Source of the DNA: Gammaproteobacteria bacterium
Lineage (GTDB): Bacteria; Pseudomonadota; Gammaproteobacteria; Eutrophobiales; Eutrophobiaceae
Assembly (NCBI GenBank): GCA_016844485.1
Contig: JAENIZ010000075.1
Coordinates: forward strand, 1-10,736
Length of the DNA: 10,736 nucleotides
Reading direction: 5' to 3'
The translations under genes and the position numbers were made by a program. The notes under the pieces are model-generated. The model saw only the letters and a list, made by a program, of their open reading frames with translations, did no database searches and was not told where the DNA came from. This document shows, piece by piece, positions 6,427 to 10,736 of the stretch. The first letter of the stretch is position 1. Every line of letters begins with the position of its first letter.

Positions 6427-6446
6427 AGTGTTACCTGGATGGTAAC
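6408..6446 (+). promoter_or_regulatory. Two tandem HigA operator palindromes
   Basis: Two perfect inverted repeats with the same form GTTACC-N5-GGTAAC lie at 6408-6424 and 6430-6446. They are 22 bp apart centre to centre, about two helical turns, so two dimers would bind the same DNA face. The first covers the -10 of the higBA promoter and the second the start region. A lone half-site GGTAAC lies at 6374-6379. Binding by HigA, alone or with HigB, is inferred from the position and the family. Confidence 0.75.
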
Positions 6447-6461
6447 GCAAGACTTTGGGTA

Positions 6462-6740
6462 ATGATTAAGTCGTTTTCTCACAAAGGATTAAAAAACTTT
6501 TTCAGAACGGGAAGTACGTCCGGGATACAGGTAAAACATGCTGAACGAATTCGTTTGATTCTGGCCCAATTGAACCAGGCCCGTTCAGTGAAGGATATGG
6601 ATATTCCCACATTACGGCTTCATCAGCTCAAAGGGCAAAGAAAGGGAATTTGGGCGGTCACTGTTCAGGCTAACTGGCGCATCACGTTTCGATTTGTCGA
6701 GGGTGATGCAGAAATTGTAAGTTATGAAGATTATCACTGA
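6462..6740 (+). CDS. higB: HigB-type mRNA interferase toxin (RelE superfamily)
   Basis: A 92-residue protein with the HigB pattern from end to end: IKSFSHKGLKNFFRTGSTSGI at the start, an LHQLKG segment, and a C-terminal half with WAVTVQANWRITFRF and a final YEDYH. HigB toxins of the RelE fold cleave mRNA on the ribosome when HigA is removed. The length is normal and the C-terminal aromatic and basic residues are intact, so it looks active. It precedes its antitoxin gene, the reverse of most toxin-antitoxin pairs but usual for hig. Two palindromes upstream are the likely autoregulatory operators. The frame ends 13 nt before the preferred higA start. Confidence 0.95.
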   Translation: MIKSFSHKGLKNFFRTGSTSGIQVKHAERIRLILAQLNQARSVKDMDIPTLRLHQLKGQRKGIWAVTVQANWRITFRFVEGDAEIVSYEDYH

Positions 6741-6753
6741 GTCGAGATATCCT

Positions 6754-7041
6754 ATGCGCATGTATAACCCCCCGCATCCCGGCGAGATATTATGGGATTT
6801 ATTTTTATCGCCCGAGGGTATCACCATATCCAAAGCAGCGAAGGCGCTGGGCATTACACGCAAGCACTTAAGCAAGATTATTAATGGCCATGCCGGTGTT
6901 ACACCAGAAATGGCATTACGCCTCGAACTGGCATTTGGCGTGAGTGCAGAGAGTTGGCTGGGCCATCAGAATGCGTATGACTTGTGGACAGCAGAACAGC
7001 ACAAAAAACGCTTGAAGGTCACCTCGTTACGCGCGGCGTGA
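6754..7041 (+). CDS. higA: HigA-type antitoxin, XRE-family HTH
   Basis: A 95-residue antitoxin beginning MRMYNPPHPGEIL, the usual HigA start, followed by an XRE helix-turn-helix at about 22-60 (ISKAAKALGITRKHLSKIINGHAGVTP) and the family's ESWLGHQNAYDLWTA segment. It neutralises HigB and represses the higBA promoter. An in-frame ATG at 6724, inside higB, is possible, but the added ten residues are not typical of the family, so I use the ATG at 6754; the one at 6760 is also possible. The ribosome binding site is weak (GAG at 6745-6747), which fits translation coupled to higB. Confidence 0.93.
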   Translation: MRMYNPPHPGEILWDLFLSPEGITISKAAKALGITRKHLSKIINGHAGVTPEMALRLELAFGVSAESWLGHQNAYDLWTAEQHKKRLKVTSLRAA

Positions 7042-7048
7042 TTTGTAA

Positions 7049-7065
7049 AAGGGCTTTGATCCCTT
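7049..7065 (+). terminator. Weak hairpin after higA
   Basis: AAGGG (7049-7053) pairs with CCCTT (7061-7065) around a 7-nt loop, followed by AAATTTATG. The stem is short and the T-run poor. It lies just before the next gene, so some read-through is likely. Confidence 0.2.
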
Positions 7066-7071
7066 AAATTT

Positions 7072-7335
7072 ATGAACCGGATCTCACCCATTGACGTGTT
7101 GTTGGCGTATGCAAACCGCCTTAAATTCAAAAACCTCTTCCTCCTGATACTCGGCTTGTTCGTCCTCGACCTCTTTGTTCCGGACATGGTCCCGATGATC
7201 GATGAAATCATCCTCGGCCTCCTCGCTATCCTCCTGGCTAATCTGAAAAAAGAAGAGAGCCAGATTGATCAGAATAATCAACAGGGAAACGTTATCGAAG
7301 GAGAAGTGATTAAAGAGGATGAAAAAACAAAATAA
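7072..7335 (+). CDS. Small two-helix membrane protein (DUF6116-like)
   Basis: An 87-residue protein with an amphipathic start (IDVLLAYANRLKFKNLF), two hydrophobic helices around residues 20-37 and 42-58 joined by a PDMVPMIDE turn, and an acidic hydrophilic tail rich in E, K, Q and N. The layout (A-x-R-L-x-F...LF...LFVLDLFVPD...P.iDE...GL..LLLANLKK) resembles small proteins I know as DUF6116, of unknown function. It lies 30 nt after higA in the same direction, so it may be cotranscribed, but nothing ties it to the toxin-antitoxin function. The ribosome binding site is poor. Confidence 0.65.
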   Translation: MNRISPIDVLLAYANRLKFKNLFLLILGLFVLDLFVPDMVPMIDEIILGLLAILLANLKKEESQIDQNNQQGNVIEGEVIKEDEKTK

Positions 7336-7577
7336 CCGAAATCAGCACTTGATTCTTGTCATATCCCGGCCAAGCCTATCTGATTGAACCGGTGAAATGC
7401 GCGAAAGCACACTGTCCACTGGCGTTCGCAGACACAGAATTTATCATATTATAGGCGAGATTAGACTACATTAAATATCAATCGGCGCTGATCCCATTGA
7501 TTTTGTTGTGACTGCACCCCCTTTTCTTTTAAAATCAATTGATACTGACCTTATTAATTTCACCCTATTGATTACTT
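7336..7577. other. Spacer upstream of the kinase gene
   Basis: No gene or strong repeat is visible in these 242 bp. Apart from the candidate kinase promoter at 7506-7535, the AT-rich second half shows nothing I can name. Confidence 0.4.
7506..7535 (+). promoter_or_regulatory. Candidate promoter of the kinase gene
   Basis: TTGTGA (7506-7511, four of six) and TAAAAT (7530-7535, five of six) are 18 bp apart. This predicts a start near 7542 and a leader of about 36 nt. Other AT-rich hexamers nearby could serve instead. Confidence 0.35.
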
Positions 7578-8330
7578 GTGACAGAGCATACACATCGAAA
7601 TTCTCTAAAGCCAGGTTACAAATTACACTGGTATGAGATTAAAAGAATACTGGGGCAGGGTGGATTTGGAATCACCTATCTTGCGCATGACCTGAATCTG
7701 GACAAAGACGTTGCCATAAAAGAATATCTGCCGACTGAATTTGCAGTACGTGAAGGTGATCACTCGGTCCACCCGATATCAAGTAACTCACATTCCCAGT
7801 ATAAATGGGGCCTGGACAGATTTATTGCAGAAGCAAGAACACTGTCAAAGTTTGAACATCCCAATATCGTTCGTGTGTTTGCCGTGTTTGAAGAAAACAA
7901 TACGGGTTATATGGTCATGGCCTACGAACATGGACAAAGTCTTCAGACCATGCTTGCAGGTAAAAAGACACTGGAAGAAGCTGTTCTGTTAAAGATACTG
8001 GTGCCGATTCTTGGTGGTCTGGAAAAGATCCATAACGCCGGTTTTATTCACAGGGACATAAAACCGGACAATATCTATATCCGGGAAGACGGAAGCCCGG
8101 TATTACTGGATTTTGGTTCGGCGAGACAAGCGCTGGCGGGGCAAACCAAGACACTTACGAGTCTGGTCTCGCCCGGTTACGCGCCCTTCGAACAGTATTA
8201 TTCCAAAAGTGATGAACAGGGACCCTGGTCGGATATTTACGGCCTGGGCGCGACACTCTATCGAGCTGTTTCCGGACGGGCGCCTATGGATGCCGTTGAT
8301 CGGAGCAAGTCCATGCTGGAGGGATCCTGA
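7578..8330 (+). pseudogene. Hanks-type Ser/Thr protein kinase, catalytic part of a split gene
   Basis: The frame starts at a GTG directly after an in-frame TGA (7569-7571), and LHWYEIKRILGQGGFGITYL matches the usual start of the family. Kinase motifs in order: glycine loop GQGGFG at 26-31, K48 in VAIKEYL, E85 in the C-helix, HRDIKPDN at 158-165, DFG at 178-180 and an APE-like APFEQ at 202-206. All catalytic residues are present. The end is not natural: after SKSMLEGS it meets a TGA at 8328, while the frame starting at 8327 continues LKAIDHAIRFKPKDRP, the next kinase block. Family members as I recall them have about 20 residues between these blocks, so a small deletion that is not a multiple of three is the best reading. 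The split product would lack the last C-lobe helices and the membrane anchor. Substrate unknown. Confidence 0.8.
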
Positions 8331-9598
8331 AGGCGATTGATCACGCCATCAGGTTCAAACCGAAAGATCGCCCGCAAAGTATCACTGAATGGAAACGTGA
8401 ATTTGGTTTCAAGGACAATCTGGCTGAATTTGAACGTTTCTTAAAACTTGAATCGCAACCGACGCGACCGGGAACGCGCATTGGCGCTGATAAAACTTCA
8501 CGATTTCGTCCTGTGATGCTTTTGATATTTGTAATTTTAGTATCTGTTACCGGGATATTTTATTATCGAAATACGTTTAAAGACCTGTTAACGGACATCA
8601 GCCCGGTACAGGAAAGCACTGAGAATAAAGCGCTTGAACAACAATTAACAGAACGGGAACGGCTTAAAGAAGAAGTACAGAATCTCGCTGAAGAAAAGCG
8701 AAAAATGGAAGAAGAACGCAAACTGGCAGATGAGAAAATAAAGCAGGAAGCAGCGGCCAGGTTAGCGGAACAGGAACGGCAAAAACAGCAGGAAGAACAA
8801 AAACGGCTTGAAGAACAAACACGGCTCACGGAAGAAGCAGCGGCCAGGTTAGTGGAACAGGAACGGCAAAAACAGCAGGAAGAACAAAAACGGCTTGAAG
8901 AACAAACACGGCTCACGGAAGAAAGAAAAAAACTGGAGGATGAAAAGCAAAAGTTTGAAGAAGACATGAAAAAGCAGGAAGAGGCAAGATTAGCTGAACA
9001 GGAACGGCAAAAACAAATGGATGAACAAAAACAGCTTGAAGAACAAAAACGACTTGCAGAAGAAACAAAAAAACAGGAAGAAGCAGCAAAGTTGGTTGAG
9101 CAGGAGAAACAACAGCTGATTGAACAATCCCGCGTTGAAAGACAAAAAAGATCAGCAAAGAGACTGGATAGTTTTGGCTATGTTGACGACCTTGTTGCGC
9201 AGGATTTGCTGCAACTTGGTGAGAAACAGAAACAAATAAGTGTTGTTGCAAATATCAACAAATGGCAAAGCTCGGGAGTGTTGATTAAAAAAGGAAATAC
9301 CTACAAAATTACTGCAACAGGACAATGGAATCTGGGTGGATTGTGTAATCCCACCGGTCCGGATGGTGAAGGTATTTATAGTGCAACATGCTGGGACCTG
9401 GGCGGACAAACAGTAGCGGGTTATACGCATTCGTCACTGATCGGCAAGATTGGTAGCGGCAATCCTGCCTTTTATGTAGGCAGGGAATACCGGTTTACGC
9501 CAGATGAGGAGGGTGTGCTCTATTTTATGGCAAATGATGCGCCCGCATTTTTCTTCGATAATTCAGGATCGTTCTCCGTCAGCATCAGCGTAGAATGA
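8327..9598 (+). pseudogene. Kinase 3' part: membrane helix, coiled-coil stalk and LecA-like domain
   Basis: The frame continues the kinase (AIDHAIRFKPKDRPQSI) and a juxtamembrane linker, then has a single membrane helix starting at the ATG at 8513 (MLLIFVILVSVTGIFYY). A long Glu/Gln/Lys/Arg coiled coil follows, including an 87-bp near-perfect tandem repeat. The last 120 residues resemble the Pseudomonas LecA (PA-IL) galactose lectin fold: W-x-x-SGV, GPDGEG, SSLIGKIG, and a final ND-AP-----DNSGSFSV that lines up with the calcium and sugar loop of LecA as I recall it. LecA's Thr104 is not kept, so sugar binding is unsure. Topology inferred: kinase inside, stalk and lectin-like domain outside the inner membrane. 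If the deletion is real, a protein starting at 8513 could still be made, but no ribosome binding site is seen there. Confidence 0.75.
8747..8920 (+). repeat. 87-bp tandem repeat in the coiled-coil stalk
   Basis: Two direct copies, 8747-8833 and 8834-8920, differ at one base that I can see (C to T, giving Ala to Val in LAEQ and LVEQ). Each encodes 29 residues starting EAAARL. A more divergent related unit follows at about 8980-9060 (ARLAEQERQKQMDEQ). The in-frame length suggests stalk length can change by whole units. Confidence 0.9.
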
Positions 9599-10545
9599 AC
9601 AATCATGATTCGTACATGCACAAGGGAATCATGATCTGTTGTTTAATTCTGACGGGTGTGTTTGTGCCAGTGCAAGCCGTTGAAATCGGGACCCCCTACG
9701 AATTTTCAGAAACCAGAACGCCGGGCGATATTTTCATGAGCATACGCCTGCTGGGTGCGTTGCAACTGTCAGCAGACAAGGTCAATGGATTCAGCGCCCG
9801 TGAGCTTTCCGGCCTTGCCTGGGATGAAGATGAACAGATCCTTTACGCCGTTTCTGATGACGGGTTCGTAGCGCATCTTGCGCCCGGATTTACCGGAGAG
9901 GTCCTGACGGGAACAGGATTTGTCCGTGGAGATACGGTACTGGTGATCGGACTTGAGTTTCCTCCTCGGATTGAAAGGTTCAGACCGGATGGCGGTTTTA
10001 TCGATAATCTTGTTTTGCCTGATTATCTGGCCGACAGGTCTTCATATCATGATAAGGAATCAACGATCGATGCACTGACCTTCCATGCAAGCTATGGATT
10101 TATCGTGGCGCCGCAACGTCCGTTGGTGGATATTCCACCCGGTTATTCAGGTATTTATGCAACGGATGGAAACAAATGGCTGTATGACGCATTGAATAAT
10201 AACAGCCATACGCTGGGACTGGAGACCATGCCGGATGGAGATTTACTGGTGCTGGAGCGTATTTATAGCTCTTTCTTCAAACCAGTTACTTATGCGCTCA
10301 GAAAATTAAACATGGATGATATTGATGGAAATATTATCCCGGTGAGTGAAGTCGCACATTTCAGCAACCATGAGGGATGGGCAATCGATAATTTTGAAGG
10401 TATAGCGAGACACCGGGGTAACCGGTATTTTATGGTGAGTGATGATAATGAAAGCATCATCCAGAAAACCTTGTTAATCTATTTTGAAATTGTGTCTGAT
10501 AATGGACAGGTGCAGGAGCCTGATACCGTCCTCAATACACCATAA
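9595..10545 (+). CDS. Secreted phytase-like / esterase-like family protein
   Basis: A 316-residue protein with a signal peptide (second Met, then GIMICCLILTGVFVPVQA, cleavage likely before VEIG) and features of the phytase-like domain (PF13449): GLAWDEDEQILYAVSDDG near residues 73-90, DALTFHASYGFIVAPQRPL in the middle, LETMPDGDLLVLER, and NFEGIARHRGNRYFMVSDDN near the end. The family is thought to be a beta-propeller hydrolase; substrate unknown. Its ATG overlaps the TGA of the upstream gene (ATGA at 9595-9598), so translation is probably coupled and the two were one unit. The Met eight codons in is a better signal-peptide start. The part between VLTG and FVRGDTVLV looks shorter than I expect, so an in-frame internal deletion is possible. 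Confidence 0.8.
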   Translation: MNNHDSYMHKGIMICCLILTGVFVPVQAVEIGTPYEFSETRTPGDIFMSIRLLGALQLSADKVNGFSARELSGLAWDEDEQILYAVSDDGFVAHLAPGFTGEVLTGTGFVRGDTVLVIGLEFPPRIERFRPDGGFIDNLVLPDYLADRSSYHDKESTIDALTFHASYGFIVAPQRPLVDIPPGYSGIYATDGNKWLYDALNNNSHTLGLETMPDGDLLVLERIYSSFFKPVTYALRKLNMDDIDGNIIPVSEVAHFSNHEGWAIDNFEGIARHRGNRYFMVSDDNESIIQKTLLIYFEIVSDNGQVQEPDTVLNTP

Positions 10546-10603
10546 AGATAATTTCAAGTACTCCGATTTCTTGTTCCTCCCAATTCAAGATTCAAGACGA
10601 TCG

Positions 10604-10736
10604 CCAAGGATGGTGGAAGTGCAGATAATGTAGGGAATAATTATCTGCCGACATACAAGGATGTATTAATGTAGCGGTCGCACGACTATAGGGAAGTAGG
10701 AGGTAGAGCAACGCCGGGAGCAGTTGCCGAGGAGCG
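10604..10736 (+). repeat. Dispersed structured repeat, copy 2 (runs off window)
   Basis: Bases 10615-10671 match 710-766 at 49 of 57 positions without gaps. The core hairpin is a perfect 9-bp stem, 10621-10629 with 10640-10648, around a 10-nt loop. The flanking palindromes are weaker than in copy 1 (TACAAGGATGTA at 10654-10665 has one mismatch). Further right, GCAAC (10708-10712) pairs with GTTGC (10723-10727), in the place of the GTCGC/GCGAC stem of copy 1. The element continues past the window end. Confidence 0.75.

Noticed and set aside
6724..6753. Longer start for higA inside higB
   Set aside because: The added ten residues are not typical of HigA, and MRMYNPPHPGE at 6754 matches the usual start.
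8563..9251. Long antisense frames opposite the coiled-coil stalk (Ser/Cys-rich and Phe/Gln-rich)
   Set aside because: They mirror the biased Glu/Gln/Lys codons of the stalk on the other strand and have no credible protein pattern.
4822..9598. A defence island made of the SRAP protein, HigBA and the kinase
   Set aside because: The genes lie on different strands with separate promoters, and the kinase resembles a membrane receptor type; proximity alone does not support a joint system.

Overview
The window looks like chromosomal DNA of a free-living proteobacterium, most likely a gammaproteobacterium. That guess rests on recalled resemblance of SerC, the HigBA pair, the YedK-type SRAP protein and a multi-cluster ferredoxin-family protein; no search was run. 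The only clear core biosynthetic gene is serC. The rest is accessory material: a toxin-antitoxin pair, a transposase stub, two copies of a structured intergenic repeat, and at least two broken genes.

Layout. 1-570 (+): 3' end of a PilZ-domain protein. 571-937: gene-free, filled by small palindromes; part of it recurs at the right end of the window (about 10604-10736). 938-2736 (-): a ferredoxin-family gene broken by a 35-bp imperfect tandem duplication, which shifts the frame, and by an in-frame TAA. A 26-bp inverted repeat (24 of 26 identical) brackets it at 911-936 and 2754-2779. 2780-2943: remains of an IS3-like transposase start with an intact ribosome binding site, then a possible terminator. 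2944-6294 (-): serC, a DUF3592 membrane protein, an SRAP/YedK DNA-protein crosslink protein and a secreted TPR protein, apparently separate transcription units. Three of these have a -10-like hexamer ending only 6-7 nt before the ATG, which suggests leaderless mRNAs. 6295-6461: divergent control region with a promoter and two GTTACC-N5-GGTAAC operators. 6462-7335 (+): higB, higA and a small two-helix membrane protein. 7578-9598 (+): a Hanks-type Ser/Thr kinase joined through a membrane helix and a long charged coiled coil to a LecA (PA-IL)-like beta-sandwich domain; a small frame-shifting deletion near 8327 now splits it. 9595-10545 (+): a secreted phytase-like/esterase-like protein with a 4-nt ATGA overlap to the kinase gene.

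How the parts work together. Only two groupings look functional. HigB-HigA is an autoregulated toxin-antitoxin module. The kinase/lectin-domain gene plus the phytase-like gene probably formed a two-gene unit with an extracytoplasmic sensing or binding arm and a secreted partner, now damaged. The most unusual non-coding signal is the dispersed repeat: the two copies differ by a paired substitution that preserves a hairpin stem, which points to a selected or mobilised structure.
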